From Pseudomonas sp. MH9.2 (lineage in GTDB: Bacteria; Pseudomonadota; Gammaproteobacteria; Pseudomonadales; Pseudomonadaceae): DNA of 64,000 bases. Numbering within the stretch: position 1 is the first letter of the stretch; every line of letters begins with the position of its first letter. Below, one piece after another: positions 54,453-64,000 of the stretch. The stretch is from NCBI RefSeq assembly GCF_034353875.1, contig NZ_CP133784.1, positions 2,108,001 through 2,172,000 on the forward strand, given 5' to 3'. Both the position numbers and the translations under genes were made by a program. The notes under the pieces were generated by a model, which saw only the letters and a program-made list of their open reading frames with translations, was not told the DNA's origin and did no database searches.

Positions 54453-55583
54453 TCACTTGGCCCCTTCCACCCAAAACCATTGAACCCGCCCAGCCTTCAA
54501 GTGCGGGAAAGCCGGCATGACGTCACCTTCGGTAAACAGTCGCCGCGAGCGCGCCGTGGCGTTGCTGAACCAGTAACCGGTGTGCGTGCAGGGGTCACCC
54601 ACGTTAAGCGCAGGCTTGGGCTGTTCGTCGAAGCGCGCATACCACCGCGCGGTGGACGCTTCGCTAAAGCCTCCATGCACGGGATAGGGGTGCAGACAAC
54701 CGGTGTCCTGTACGCGTATCGATTTGAGCGCAGCGTTCACATCAACGTAAGCCGCTGGCGACGCCTCACCCTGCCTGCCCAGGTCCGGCAAGACGCCGGC
54801 GCGGATGATCAAGCCATCGTTATAGGCATGAAAAACGACGGCACTGCAACGGCTGAGCTGTCGGCGCAATGCATCGCTGCCGCCCAACCGCGCGACAAAG
54901 CGGTTACCAATAATCGTGTACCAATTCACCCCTTTGATGTGATCGAGCAAGCGCAAGCTGTCTATATGCGGCAAGGGATCGACCATCAGGCCGGTATATT
55001 TCTGCGCCAGTTGGTATTCCAACGGGAAGTAGTGATGACCGTCATTAGGAAACACGCACGCCAGACCACCATAGCCATGCTCTGCCTGGACCTGATCACA
55101 CAGGTATTTAAGCCAGCACTCATAGCGTTGAGCGCCTTCGGGCTCAAGCAGCATGGACAACGGCAAGACCATTTTCAGACAGGAGCGATCAATGTCGGCC
55201 TGGCTTCGGGGCGTGTTCATGACAAACAGCCGATACTCGGCAGTTTCTTGCAACGTGCCACTGCCAATCGACCAGATAAATTGCTCGTCCGGCGAACTGT
55301 CGAGAATCTTGCGTCGACAACCGGCAAAGCTGCTGGGCGTCATTTTTCGCAGGTGCTTGTAGAACTGCCATTTGAGCCTGGCTTTGAACTGCTGGCGAAA
55401 CCAGACGAAACATTCTTCTATCCGCTGTTTGGTTTCCAGTGTGTGGCCGTGCCTGAAGTAGAGCGTGGTAATCAGCCCTAGGCGAACGACTGGATCGCCT
55501 TCAGCAGAGTTGATCGCCAGACTCGCAGCCTGATACCTGAGCCGACCCAAAGGGCTTACGTCATCAGAGACAATTTCTGACAT
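54453..55583 (-). CDS. DUF3396 / type VI immunity-family protein (orphan)
   Basis: This 376-residue soluble protein matches the DUF3396 family as I recall it: GLITTLYFRHGHTLETKQRI near residues 35-54, SSPDEQFIWSIGS near 94-106, and the C-terminal WYARFDEQPKP block. The family is annotated as type VI secretion immunity. ATG 55583 follows an AGGACAGGG ribosome site; a start five codons earlier is weaker. No effector, VgrG, PAAR or Rhs gene is adjacent, so it would be an orphan immunity gene, or the family name is broader than its function. Immunity is an inference from the family. Confidence 0.75.
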   Translation of the reverse strand: MSEIVSDDVSPLGRLRYQAASLAINSAEGDPVVRLGLITTLYFRHGHTLETKQRIEECFVWFRQQFKARLKWQFYKHLRKMTPSSFAGCRRKILDSSPDEQFIWSIGSGTLQETAEYRLFVMNTPRSQADIDRSCLKMVLPLSMLLEPEGAQRYECWLKYLCDQVQAEHGYGGLACVFPNDGHHYFPLEYQLAQKYTGLMVDPLPHIDSLRLLDHIKGVNWYTIIGNRFVARLGGSDALRRQLSRCSAVVFHAYNDGLIIRAGVLPDLGRQGEASPAAYVDVNAALKSIRVQDTGCLHPYPVHGGFSEASTARWYARFDEQPKPALNVGDPCTHTGYWFSNATARSRRLFTEGDVMPAFPHLKAGRVQWFWVEGAK

Positions 55584-55955
55584 GCCCTGTCCTCTCAATC
55601 TGAAGTTTTCTGACTGCAGAGACTGAAGGGTCTTTCGGAGAGGGGCAATACGCGAAAATTACTTTGGGAAATCAGCCACGCATTTCAAGAAGCGTCCTAC
55701 TCATGTCCTACAAAAATAGCGACTTTTCAGCGTTTTCGCTGCCCCAGACAACGGACGCAAAGAGCCGTGGGGTTATGGGTTCTGAAAAGCGGCTAATTTA
55801 TGAATGCAGGCCGATTTTTTCGTGATGTTAACAATACGTCTTTTTTAAGCGTTTAGCGCGGGGCCGCTGTGAAAAGAAGGTCTTACTTCAGACCGTTCCT
55901 AAAAGGTCAGGCCGCACCCTTAGTTTCAGCGGCGGCCCTTGTACCGTCATGATTG
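55584..55955. other. Non-coding region with an imperfect palindrome
   Basis: About 370 bases without a gene lie between the DUF3396 gene and the decayed hydrolase. The part from 55800 to 55850 is A+T-rich. A 78-base imperfect palindrome sits at 55861-55938. I see no clear promoter for the DUF3396 gene other than this A+T-rich stretch. Confidence 0.4.
55861..55938. repeat. 78-base imperfect inverted repeat
   Basis: Outer arms GGGCCGCTGTGAAA and TTTCAGCGGCGGCCC pair with a small bulge. Inside is a second short palindrome (AGGTCT-TACTTC-AGACC). It ends 17 bases before the hydrolase remnant's last stop. It could be a 3' terminator-type structure for that gene or a degenerate mobile palindrome. 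Confidence 0.5.
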
Positions 55956-58028
55956 TTATTTTATGGGATTTGTGACAAACAAGGTTGCTTGGTCACGTTG
56001 AAATAAAGCATTCGATAGTCCTCGCACGAGAATGAGAGAAGAGTGTCCATTCTCGCCCCTCAAGGCACCTGGAGGTATCGAGAACGTGACGATTACTTTA
56101 TCCTGCCCTGGCTCAAATACAATAAGCGCCTCAAGCTTCATCATTTTTTTAACCATATGAAATATTACAGTTTCCAGGCGCATGGAGACGCTCAGCGCAC
56201 TAGCCTCTGATAGGGTGACCGTAATGTTCAGGTCCTGAACTGTCTCCTTGGACTCGATGTAGGAGTCTTCAACGGCAATGAAAGGTAGCGAGGTGAAAGA
56301 GGGCGTATCGACTGCAGCTGGACTGATAAAAGCAATGTCGGACAAATAGATATTTCCGCCTTCAGGTAGCGTAAAGGAGAGCATATTGACGGGCTGAGAA
56401 AAATCAATATTTAAATTACTGAGAGGCACTAAAATTTGCTGCAAGAGGAAAGTTTCAACGCCAGGAACTATTTCAACGACAGGCAACAACATGATTTGAT
56501 TTGCAGCCGGGTTTAATATGAGATTACCTAACGCAATATCAAGCTTTACGAGCGCTTGAGGATTCTCTTCGAGTAGATGAGTGACGTAAAAACTTAAATG
56601 CGTGTAGCGTGAGATATCAACGGGATCTTCATTGTCGCGGGGGTAGAGTTCGAGTTTGGCCGGCGATGATGCTATCGTATTTTTCAAGTTCAAAAAACTG
56701 TGATGGAGGTGGTGTGTATAGCGCTCTGACTTGCTGAATGATGCCTGTTTTTTTATTTCGCCCTCCCCCAGCCTGATGGTCCAGGCCCATTTTCCTGGTG
56801 TAGATGAAGCGTCATCAGAGTAAAGAGTTTCAAAACTTTGGACATTATAAGTATTTGATCGTTGAACGTGTGCAGAACTTCGAACTTCGGCCTTGGGCAG
56901 TAGAGGTACACTTACAGATGAACCATCAAAGAACGGCAAAAATTGCTGCTCACCTCCGAGCGTCAGGCGAAAAAAACCAGCGATATAAAATGCCCCTAGA
57001 AGACGCTGTTCCTCTTGTGTCAGTCGAGGGACAGTCAGATCACCCCAAGCGAGAGCGTCATCCTATCCCAATGGATAACCGGGCGACCATATTTCATTAA
57101 AATAGTTATGATTGGCGCCCATCAGCAATACGGAACTTCGCAATACATTGTCATTGAATGCGAGCCTGGAGAGATCTAAAGATTGTTGACCGTTTAAATT
57201 TTTGGAGTCACTGTCTAAAAACGGATGAATGAACGCTGTGTGGGTATCGGGGACGCTGATACCTTCATACGAAGTACCCCCTAATAATAAAGCCGCCGGT
57301 ATACCATAACCTCTTTTCAGCAGACGATTCAGGGTGATAGTCCGCGCGACGCCTTCGCCGCCGCGCGAATGCCCCATCAACCCTATGTTGTTTAGGTCAA
57401 GCCTGCCTTTCAGGAGCGGAAGATCTGGGCAATTACCTTTGTTCGCTTCGGTGAGTAAGTCAAGGTGAGCTAAAATCAAATGAGCCCGCGATGTACTTTC
57501 CAGGTTAGGGAGTTGCTTTGATCCTATGCCGTAAATGGCGTTAGCCGACAGGGACACAACGACGTAACCATGACTAGCCAGTTCTGTTGCTGCCGTGCTG
57601 TAACCTTCATGACTGGGGATGGGTGCTTTATTGGGCGGACAGGGCCATGCTTGAATTTTAGGTTCGCGACCAAGTGTAGCCGAATAGCACACGTGATGAC
57701 GACCATGTAAGAAAATAACAACGGGGTGAGCTTCTTCGGTGTCTTTCGGCAGATACACCGCCGCGCGAAATTCTGACTTAAAAGGAGGGTTAGCAGGCAG
57801 CTCCAAGACGTCATCGCCATAATCATAATCATAACGAATTACTTGGAAAGTACCTGACGGAACTGGGCCAGGCCCTGTTGCCTTTTGAGTTCGTGTTCGA
57901 GCTTTTTTTTGCCGAGGCGCGCCCTCATATCCTGCTTGAGTTTGAAGTGTTTTAACAAACTCTTCCGGAGCAATGACTTCTTTTATTTGGTTAATGCGCA
58001 CGAAATTATTTTCAAGGTCCTTAGTCAT
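55956..58028 (-). pseudogene. Alpha/beta hydrolase-like gene split by an in-frame amber codon
   Basis: One reading frame of about 690 codons is interrupted only by a TAG (plus-strand CTA at 57063-57065). The first part (321 residues) holds the hydrolase domain: oxyanion block VVIFLHGRHHVC near 95-110, nucleophile elbow GHSRGGEG near 219-226, and likely catalytic histidine in GANHNYFNEIW near 302-312. After the stop the same frame continues DDALAWGDLTVPRLTQEEQ, GAFYIAGFFRLTLGG, then a beta-rich C-terminal domain of about 330 residues. The continuation is the normal extension of such hydrolases, so this is a single gene with a nonsense mutation (CAG to TAG would suffice). There is no signal peptide. 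A GGAG site precedes ATG 58028. Confidence 0.85.
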
Positions 58029-58165
58029 GCGTATTGCTCCATTTCTATCGTGAGCGAGTGCCTATCCGCAAGAGGTCAGACAGATCACTGTACTGCGTAT
58101 TTTTAGGCCACTAATAGCTTAGAACAGGAGCATGAAAACGCAAGTTTGAAGTACACCCTAACCGG

Positions 58166-58404
58166 ATGTCAGGGAAGGCGATGCTGTTCCGTAAGAATAG
58201 AGTCGCCTTTCGCGAGCGACGGCGCGAGGGCATTGCCCCGACCAAGCAGCGCGGCGCTTACCGAGGCCGCAAAAAAACCTGCCCGACGAGCAGACCGTCG
58301 TACGTCGGCAACGAGCCTCTGCCGGCGAGCAGAAAGCCCAGTTGGCCCATGAGCTCGGTAATAAGTAGGGAAACCTTTGCCAGTACTTATGCAAGGATAA
58401 CTGA
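58166..58404 (+). pseudogene. tnpR: Resolvase/invertase (TnpR) C-terminal remnant
   Basis: The first frame reads RVAFRERRREGIAPTKQRG then AYRGRKK, matching the RERQREGIA..KGRK region of serine recombinases. At the seven-A run (58271-58277) the frame breaks. The next frame continues LPDEQTVVRRQRASAGEQKA and QLAHELGNK, then a stop at 58366, then GNLCQYLCKDN, equivalent to the usual helix-turn-helix tail ISRETLYQYL. The catalytic N-terminal domain is absent. Confidence 0.8.
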
Positions 58405-58407
58405 TAC

Positions 58408-58500
58408 ATGCCCGTCGCTCGATACTCTCGGTCACTGAGCGCGACGCTCTGCTTGCGCTGCCGGACAGCCAGGACGACTTGATCCCCTACGCCTTCCTTT
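58408..58500 (+). pseudogene. tnpA: Tn3 transposase (TnpA) N-terminal remnant
   Basis: ATG 58408 is followed, after a one-base slip, by RRSILSVTERDALLALPDSQ and DDLIPYAF. This matches the usual start of Tn3-family transposases (MPRRSILS..ER..LLALPD..DELI). The sequence ends in a stop after about 30 codons and the remaining 950 or so residues are missing. Confidence 0.8.
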
Positions 58501-58591
58501 GACTATCCATGTGAAACGGCAACAGGCCCTAGGTAAATACTTAGTAAACTAACTATCCCGACAACGTGCAGGAAGATATAAATACAGGCCA

Positions 58592-58625
58592 AGCGCCATC
58601 CGGTTATATTCGTTCGGATAGCGCT
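58592..58625 (-). terminator. Possible terminator of emhR
   Basis: AGCGCCATCCG and CGGATAGCGCT pair with one mismatch around a 12-base loop, 14 bases beyond the emhR stop on the minus strand. The T content downstream is modest. Confidence 0.4.
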
Positions 58626-58638
58626 GCCTGAGCACCGT

Positions 58639-59271
58639 TCAAGAACGCAAAGCGGGGCTCAAGCGAAGCATGTCCAGAACGGTATCGACCAGTTGCTCGG
58701 CCTCTTTACAGAGCGCAAAGCTGTCCGGGATCAGCAACCACTGGCCAAGAATGCCGTCAATATAGCCATGCAGACAGATCGAGGCGCGTGTGGTGTTCAG
58801 ATCGGCAGGCAATTGGTTTTTACGCACGGCATTGCTCAGGGCCAGCCCGATGCGGTCATTGCAGTCGACGGCTGCAGCTTGACGCTGTCGCCGCATGTCA
58901 CACATTTCATCGGTGAATTCGCACTTATGAAACAGAATTTCATTGATGCGACGGGTTTTAGGGTCTAGTGCAACTTGATGAAACAAATGAATCAGCAATT
59001 TTCGCATGCAGCCCAGCGGGTCAACTTCGTCCTCACTTTCGCTGGCTTTGGCCATTTCATCGAGCGGCTCATGCAGGCTGTCGAGCATCGCCTGCACCAG
59101 ATCAGCTTTATTGCTGAAGTGCCAATAAATGGCGCCACGAGTCACACCCGCAAGCTTGGCAATGTCCGCGAGCGTGGTGCGGGCCACCCCGCGCTCATAG
59201 AACGCCTTCTCGGCAGCTTCCAGAATCTGGCTTCGGGTTTCCTGAGCTTCCTCTTTGGTGCGACGGACCAT
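58639..59271 (-). CDS. emhR: TetR-family repressor of the efflux operon
   Basis: This 210-residue TetR-type repressor matches EmhR/TtgR. The N-terminal helix-turn-helix (residues 10-56) includes [21 protein letters not shown]. The C-terminal ligand-binding domain includes the [10 protein letters not shown] region near 84-93. It is divergent from the RND pump operon, and its operator is recognisable at 59405-59434. Binding of antibiotics or plant phenolics releases such repressors from DNA. No damage is visible in the sequence. Alternative names: TtgR, ArpR. Confidence 0.94.
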   Translation of the reverse strand: MVRRTKEEAQETRSQILEAAEKAFYERGVARTTLADIAKLAGVTRGAIYWHFSNKADLVQAMLDSLHEPLDEMAKASESEDEVDPLGCMRKLLIHLFHQVALDPKTRRINEILFHKCEFTDEMCDMRRQRQAAAVDCNDRIGLALSNAVRKNQLPADLNTTRASICLHGYIDGILGQWLLIPDSFALCKEAEQLVDTVLDMLRLSPALRS

Positions 59272-59404
59272 GGCAGTAAAACCTCAATCAAAATGTCGCA
59301 AGCTGATGACGTCAATCGGCCTGCGACTGCACCGGGCAGCCTTTGTATTGCCTTGTCCCGGACCTACTTTCATGCCTTGCCGTGCTGGAGTGTCGCAGTG
59401 CAGG

Positions 59405-59434
59405 GTATTTACAAACAACCATGAACGTAAGTAT
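59405..59434. promoter_or_regulatory. EmhR/TtgR operator
   Basis: The sequence GTATTTACAAACAACCATGA followed by ACGTAAGTAT matches the published TtgR operator as I recall it, differing by one base (ATGAACGTAA for ATGAATGTAA). It lies between the divergent emhR and emhA genes, 88 bases before the emhA start. Repressor bound here would block both promoters. Confidence 0.85.
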
Positions 59435-59521
59435 ATTCCTTAGCATGCTACTTATCTAGTCACCCCTTTTTTCACCTTTTTACTTTCTTGAGCAACTCAA
59501 GCTCCTGAGCCGAGGATCTTC

Positions 59522-60682
59522 ATGCAATTCAAGCCAGCTGTTACCGTTCTGGTCACTGCCGTCGCCCTGGCAACACTGCTCAGCGGATGCAATAAAAAGC
59601 AAGAGGCTGCGCCAGCGCCGCCCCCTCCTCAGGTCGGTGTCGTTACCCTGCAAACGCAAGCTTATACCCTGACCACTGAGCTGCCGGGCCGTACCACGGC
59701 GTACCGCATTGCTGAAGTGCGTCCTCAGGTCAACGGCATCATTCTCAAGCGGTTGTTCACTGAAGGCGGTGACGTCAAGGCTGGCGAGCAGCTTTACCAG
59801 ATCGACCCGGCGCTTTACGAAGCGACGGCCAACAGTGCCAAGGCGACCCTGCAGTCGGCAAAATCGCTGGCTGATCGTTATAAGCAGTTGGTGAACGAGC
59901 AGGCGGTGAGCCGCCAGGAATACGACACGGCACAAGCTTCCGCCCTGGAAGCACAGGCAGCCCTGCAGACCGCTCAGATCAACTTGCGCTACACCAAAGT
60001 GCTCGCCCCGATCTCCGGGCGTATCGGCCGCTCTGCCGTCACAGAAGGCGCGCTGGTCAATAACGCCCAGACCAACGCCATGGCAGTGATTCAGCAACTG
60101 GACCCGATCTACGTCGACGTTGTCCAGTCTTCGACCGACATGCTCAAGCTGCGGCATGAACTTGAAGGCGGCCAACTGCAAAAAGCCGGAGAAAACGCGG
60201 CCAAGGTCAAGTTGACCCTGGAAGACAACAGCCCCTATCCACTTGAAGGCAAACTGGAGTTCTCGGAAGTCTCGGTCGATCAGACCACAGGCTCCGTCAC
60301 CTTGCGCGCCAAGTTCCCGAACCCGGCTCACACCTTACTGCCAGGCATGTTCGTGCATGCTCAACTGCAGTCTGGCGTGAACAAAGCCGCGATTCTGGTT
60401 CCGCAACAGGGCGTAACGCGTGACCTGAAAGGCACGCCGACCTCGCTGATCGTGAACAAGGACAACAAGGTAGAACTGCGCACCCTTGTGGCCTCGCGCA
60501 CCGTTGGCAACGACTGGCTGGTCGAAAGCGGTCTGAACCCGGGTGACCGTGTCATTACCGAAGGTCTGCAGTACGTCAAACCTGGCGCTGAAGTGAAGGT
60601 CGCCGAAGCGACCAACGTCAAGGCAACAAACCCGGCACCTGCACCGGCCACTGAAAAAGCCGCGAGCAGTAAAGGGGAGTAA
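59522..60682 (+). CDS. emhA: RND efflux periplasmic adaptor lipoprotein
   Basis: This 386-residue membrane-fusion protein (MexA/TtgA family) has a lipoprotein signal ending LLSGC with lipidated C23. The lipoyl halves and alpha-hairpin lie around residues 60-170, including RPQVNGIILKRLFTEGGDVK near 64-83. The beta-barrel and membrane-proximal domains follow to about 355, with a low-complexity Ala/Pro/Lys tail. It joins the inner-membrane pump to the outer-membrane channel. Start ATG 59522 follows GAGGAT. The pump gene starts three bases after its stop. The 250-base upstream region carries the EmhR operator. Confidence 0.94.
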   Translation: MQFKPAVTVLVTAVALATLLSGCNKKQEAAPAPPPPQVGVVTLQTQAYTLTTELPGRTTAYRIAEVRPQVNGIILKRLFTEGGDVKAGEQLYQIDPALYEATANSAKATLQSAKSLADRYKQLVNEQAVSRQEYDTAQASALEAQAALQTAQINLRYTKVLAPISGRIGRSAVTEGALVNNAQTNAMAVIQQLDPIYVDVVQSSTDMLKLRHELEGGQLQKAGENAAKVKLTLEDNSPYPLEGKLEFSEVSVDQTTGSVTLRAKFPNPAHTLLPGMFVHAQLQSGVNKAAILVPQQGVTRDLKGTPTSLIVNKDNKVELRTLVASRTVGNDWLVESGLNPGDRVITEGLQYVKPGAEVKVAEATNVKATNPAPAPATEKAASSKGE

Positions 60683-60685
60683 TTC

Positions 60686-63600
60686 ATGTCGAAATTTTTT
60701 ATCGACCGTCCAATCTTTGCCTGGGTAATTGCCCTGATCATCATGTTGGTCGGGGCACTCTCGATCCTCAAACTGCCGATCAACCAATACCCGGCCATTG
60801 CACCGCCCGCCATCGCGATCCAGGTGACCTACCCAGGTGCGTCCGCACAGACCGTGCAGGACACCGTGGTTCAGGTCATCGAACAACAACTCAACGGTAT
60901 CGACAACCTGCGGTATGTCGGTTCTGAAAGTAACTCCGATGGCAGCATGACCATCACTGCGACGTTCAACCAGGGCACCAACCCTGATATCGCGCAGGTT
61001 CAGGTCCAGAACAAACTGAACCTGGCAACACCCCTGCTGCCACAAGAAGTGCAGCAGCAAGGTATTCGTGTGACCAAGGCGGTGAAAAACTTCCTGATGG
61101 TCGTCGGTTTGGTGTCCGAAGACGGCAGCATGACCAAGGATGACTTGGCCAACTACATCGTGTCGAACATGCAGGACCCTATCTCACGGACCGCCGGTGT
61201 CGGTGACTTTCAGGTCTTCGGTGCCCAGTACGCCATGCGTATCTGGCTGGACCCGGCCAAGCTGAACAACTTCCAGCTGACCCCGGTGGACGTTAAAGCC
61301 GCTATGACGGCACAGAACGTTCAGGTTTCATCGGGTCAGATCGGTGGTCTGCCTGCGCTTCCCGGCCAACAACTGAACGCCACCATCATTGGCAAAACCC
61401 GTCTGCAAACAGCCGAACAATTCGAAAAAATCCTACTCAAGGTCAACCTTGATGGCTCCCAGGTACGCCTGAAAGATGTCGCCAGCGTCGGTCTGGGGGG
61501 CGAGAACTACAGCGTCAGTGCCCAGTTCAACGGCAAAGCGGCTTCCGGCCTTGCCATTAAACTGGCCACTGGCGCCAACGCACTGGACACCGCGAAAGCG
61601 ATCCGCACCACGATTGCCCAACTGGAACCTTTTTTTCCGCCTGGCATGAAAGCGGTGTATCCGTATGACACCACGCCAGTCGTCACTGAATCGATCTCGG
61701 GTGTAATCCACACCCTGGTCGAAGCCATCGTTCTGGTGTTCCTGGTGATGTACCTGTTCCTGCAGAACTTGCGGGCCACGATCATCACCACGATGACCGT
61801 GCCCGTGGTCTTGCTCGGTACGTTCGGTGTCCTCGCGGCGGCGGGCTTTACCATCAACACCCTGACCATGTTCGGCATGGTGCTGGCCATCGGCTTGCTG
61901 GTGGACGATGCGATTGTGGTGGTGGAGAACGTCGAACGGGTAATGGCCGAAGAAAAACTGTCACCCAGAGACGCCACGCGAAAATCCATGGGTCAGATTC
62001 AAGGGGCTCTGGTCGGTATTGCCTTGGTACTGTCGGCGGTTCTGCTGCCAATGGCGTTCTTCGGCGGCTCCACAGGGGTGATTTACAAACAGTTCTCGAT
62101 CACCATCGTTTCAGCCATGGCGCTCTCGGTGCTGGTTGCCCTGATCTTCACGCCAGCGTTGTGTGCAACCCTGCTCAAACCGATTGACCACGAAAAACAC
62201 GGTCAACCCAAGCGTGGTTTTTTCGGCTGGTTCAACCGCACCTTCGACCGCAGCGTACTGAGTTACGAGCGCGGCGTCGGCAACATGATCAAGCACAAAA
62301 CTCCGGCTTATCTGGCCTATGCGCTGATCTTTGCCGGGATGGTCTGGATGTTCAACAGCATCCCGAGCGCGTTCCTGCCAGAAGAAGACCAGGGCGTGAT
62401 CTTCGCCCAGGTGCAGACACCCGCGGGCTCATCCTCAGAGCGTACGCAAACCGTACTCGACAATATGCGCAGCTACCTGCTCGATAAGGAAGGCGCAGGG
62501 GTCAAGTCGGTGTTCACCGTGAACGGCTTCAACTTCGCCGGTCGCGGCCAAAGTTCGGGCCTGGCGTTTATCATGCTTAAACCATGGGACGAGCGCACGG
62601 CCGAGAACAGCGTGTTCGCGCTGGCCAAGCGTGCCCAGGCACACTTCTTCAGCTTCCGCGACTCGATGACATTCGCTGTCGTTCCACCCTCGGTACTGGA
62701 ACTGGGTAACGCCACGGGTTTCGACCTTTACCTGCAGGATCAGGCAGGGCTCGGCCATGCCAAGCTGATGGAGGCTCGTAACCAGTTCCTCGGTCTGGCC
62801 GCCCAAAGCAAGATTCTTGCAGGTGTGCGCCCCAACGGTCTGAACGATGAGCCCCAGTACCAACTGGTCATCGATGACGAACGTGCCAATGCCTTGGGCG
62901 TGACGATGCTGGACATCAACACCACGCTGTCGATTGCGCTAGGTGGCAATTACGTCAACGACTTCATCGACCGCGGTCGGGTCAAGAAGGTCTACGTTCA
63001 GGGTGAAGCCGGCAGCCGGATGTCACCTGAAGACTTGAAGAAGTGGTATGTGCGCAACGCTACCGGTGAGATGGTGCCCTTCGCCTCCTTTGCCAGTGGC
63101 AAGTGGGTGTATGGCTCGCCGAAACTGTCACGTTACAACGGCGTAACCGCTGAAGAGATATTGGGTGTGCCAGCACCGGGCTATAGCACCGGGCAGGCCA
63201 TGGACGAAGTCGAATCCATCATCAAAAAACTCCCGGCCGGTATCGGTTACTCATGGACCGGCCTGTCCTATGAAGAACGTCTGTCCGGTTCTCAGGCGCC
63301 AGCGCTGTACGCCCTGTCGCTGCTGGTGGTGTTCCTCTGTCTGGCAGCCTTGTATGAAAGCTGGTCAATTCCTATCTCGGTCATGCTGGTGGTGCCACTG
63401 GGGGTTATCGGTGCGTTGATAGCCACCAGCATGCGTGGCCTGTCCAACGACGTGTTCTTCCAGGTGGGCTTGTTGGTGACCGTCGGTCTGTCGGCGAAGA
63501 ACGCCATTCTGATCGTCGAGTTCGCCAAGGAACTGCATGAGCAGGGGAAAAGCTATACCGAAGCGGCGATTGAAGCCTGCCGCATGCGGTTGAGGCCAAT

Positions 63601-63826
63601 TGTGATGACGTCCATGGCGTTCATCCTCGGTGTGGTCCCGCTGGCGATTTCCACGGGTGCAGGCTCGGGCAGCCAGCACTCGATCGGTACAGGGGTAATC
63701 GGCGGTATGATTACGGCCACGGTCCTGGCGATTTTCTGGGTGCCATTGTTCTTTGTTTCGATATCCTCGCTGTTCAAAAGCAAGGTAAAACCGACAGAAA
63801 CTCCACACGATGAGGCTGGCCAATGA
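60686..63826 (+). CDS. emhB: RND multidrug efflux transporter
   Basis: This 1,046-residue inner-membrane proton/drug antiporter is of the HAE1 family (MexB/TtgB/EmhB). It has twelve membrane helices with two large periplasmic loops. The proton-relay aspartate pair is in [17 protein letters not shown] near residue 406, and the FFGG segment is near 455. Length is typical. It starts [15 protein letters not shown] and its TGA overlaps the channel gene by four bases (ATGA). It pumps aromatic compounds, antibiotics and solvents from the periplasm and inner membrane. Intact with no frameshift seen. Confidence 0.95.
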   Translation: MSKFFIDRPIFAWVIALIIMLVGALSILKLPINQYPAIAPPAIAIQVTYPGASAQTVQDTVVQVIEQQLNGIDNLRYVGSESNSDGSMTITATFNQGTNPDIAQVQVQNKLNLATPLLPQEVQQQGIRVTKAVKNFLMVVGLVSEDGSMTKDDLANYIVSNMQDPISRTAGVGDFQVFGAQYAMRIWLDPAKLNNFQLTPVDVKAAMTAQNVQVSSGQIGGLPALPGQQLNATIIGKTRLQTAEQFEKILLKVNLDGSQVRLKDVASVGLGGENYSVSAQFNGKAASGLAIKLATGANALDTAKAIRTTIAQLEPFFPPGMKAVYPYDTTPVVTESISGVIHTLVEAIVLVFLVMYLFLQNLRATIITTMTVPVVLLGTFGVLAAAGFTINTLTMFGMVLAIGLLVDDAIVVVENVERVMAEEKLSPRDATRKSMGQIQGALVGIALVLSAVLLPMAFFGGSTGVIYKQFSITIVSAMALSVLVALIFTPALCATLLKPIDHEKHGQPKRGFFGWFNRTFDRSVLSYERGVGNMIKHKTPAYLAYALIFAGMVWMFNSIPSAFLPEEDQGVIFAQVQTPAGSSSERTQTVLDNMRSYLLDKEGAGVKSVFTVNGFNFAGRGQSSGLAFIMLKPWDERTAENSVFALAKRAQAHFFSFRDSMTFAVVPPSVLELGNATGFDLYLQDQAGLGHAKLMEARNQFLGLAAQSKILAGVRPNGLNDEPQYQLVIDDERANALGVTMLDINTTLSIALGGNYVNDFIDRGRVKKVYVQGEAGSRMSPEDLKKWYVRNATGEMVPFASFASGKWVYGSPKLSRYNGVTAEEILGVPAPGYSTGQAMDEVESIIKKLPAGIGYSWTGLSYEERLSGSQAPALYALSLLVVFLCLAALYESWSIPISVMLVVPLGVIGALIATSMRGLSNDVFFQVGLLVTVGLSAKNAILIVEFAKELHEQGKSYTEAAIEACRMRLRPIVMTSMAFILGVVPLAISTGAGSGSQHSIGTGVIGGMITATVLAIFWVPLFFVSISSLFKSKVKPTETPHDEAGQ

Positions 63827-64000
63827 GCAAGTCCCTGATCGCTCTGGCAGTCACCGCGTTCATTCTTGGCGGCTGCTCGTTGATCCCCGATTACAATCAG
63901 CCAGCAGCGCCGGTGTCTGCGCAATGGCCACAAGGTCCGGCTTATTCGCCAACTGAATCGGCCGCAGTCGCCGCTGCCGAACAAGGCTGGCGTCAGTTTT
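63823..64000 (+). CDS. emhC: RND efflux outer-membrane channel, N-terminal part (partial)
   Basis: The first 59 codons of an OprM/TtgC-family channel lie before the window edge. The signal peptide ends LGGC with lipidated C18, followed by [13 protein letters not shown], the standard family start. Its ATG overlaps the pump stop. It would form the trimeric outer-membrane exit duct of the pump. Confidence 0.93.
   Translation, partial: MSKSLIALAVTAFILGGCSLIPDYNQPAAPVSAQWPQGPAYSPTESAAVAAAEQGWRQF

Larger units (their letters stand above)
58160..58500 (+). mobile_element. Tn3-family transposon remnant
   Basis: The fragment contains the 3' end of a tnpR-like resolvase directly followed, three bases later, by the 5' end of a tnpA-like transposase. 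This is the order in many Tn3-family elements. Both are frameshifted and truncated. No terminal inverted repeats, res site or target duplication are visible, so the remnant cannot move by itself. Confidence 0.78.

Noticed and set aside
59480..60331. Long minus-strand frame opposite emhA
   Set aside because: It is a shadow of a high-GC gene; emhA has family motifs, lipobox and ribosome site.

Overview
The window looks like chromosome of a Pseudomonas of the P. fluorescens group. Support comes from the high GC with Pseudomonas-type codon use, a phaG gene whose catalytic triad numbering matches RhlA, Pseudomonas REP palindromes, an EmhR/TtgR operator beside an EmhABC/TtgABC-type pump, and a MifSR-KgtP module. 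Species-level placement is inference. There is no CRISPR array, no complete insertion sequence and no prophage. One tRNA (Gly, anticodon CCC) is present.

Layout: 1-8.7 kb is a nitrogen-scavenging operon: an ABC transporter, two DUF1989 'urea carboxylase-associated' proteins, a biotin-dependent carboxylase and allophanate hydrolase. Two hairpins with ACGG loops directly upstream of the carboxylase match a guanidine-II (mini-ykkC) riboswitch, so the operon is best read as guanidine rather than urea degradation. 8.9-12.2 kb is a 1,127-codon DUF6543-type toxin-like protein. 12.3-23.4 kb holds housekeeping and metabolic genes: a diguanylate cyclase, rsuA, phaG, tRNA-Gly, a chemoreceptor, a 2OG oxygenase, yiaY, a SIR2-like DUF4917 protein and a DMT permease. 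23.4-24.6 kb is a methyltransferase. 24.9-27.1 kb is an A+T-richer island coding for a two-component pore-forming toxin of the XaxA/XaxB (YaxAB) family. 27.2-31.7 kb carries LemA/TPM proteins and the periplasmic beta-glucosidase BglX.

31.8-36.5 kb is a MifS/MifR-like two-component system next to an alpha-ketoglutarate permease with a convincing sigma-54 promoter; the sensor kinase gene is broken by a 7-bp tandem duplication. 36.5-37.5 kb holds a secreted 13-residue repeat protein and the wreck of a second copy. 37.6-40.2 kb has small enzymes and an AraC regulator. 40.2-48.6 kb is a polyamine-type ABC transporter, an aldehyde dehydrogenase and an AruI-like thiamine-diphosphate decarboxylase, with a divergent LysR regulator. 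48.6-55.6 kb has an NmrA-like oxidoreductase with its LysR, an MFS pump, a double-Cache secreted protein, a 3-oxoacid CoA-transferase and an orphan DUF3396 (type VI immunity-like) gene. 56.0-58.5 kb is decayed: a 690-codon alpha/beta hydrolase gene split by one amber codon, and a Tn3-family remnant (tnpR tail plus tnpA head). 58.6 kb to the end is the emhR-emhABC efflux locus, with emhC running off the edge.

Themes: guanidino/amine nitrogen use occurs in two loci, antagonism genes are scattered (DUF6543 protein, XaxAB, orphan immunity gene, SIR2-like protein), and three genes show recent inactivation or decay.
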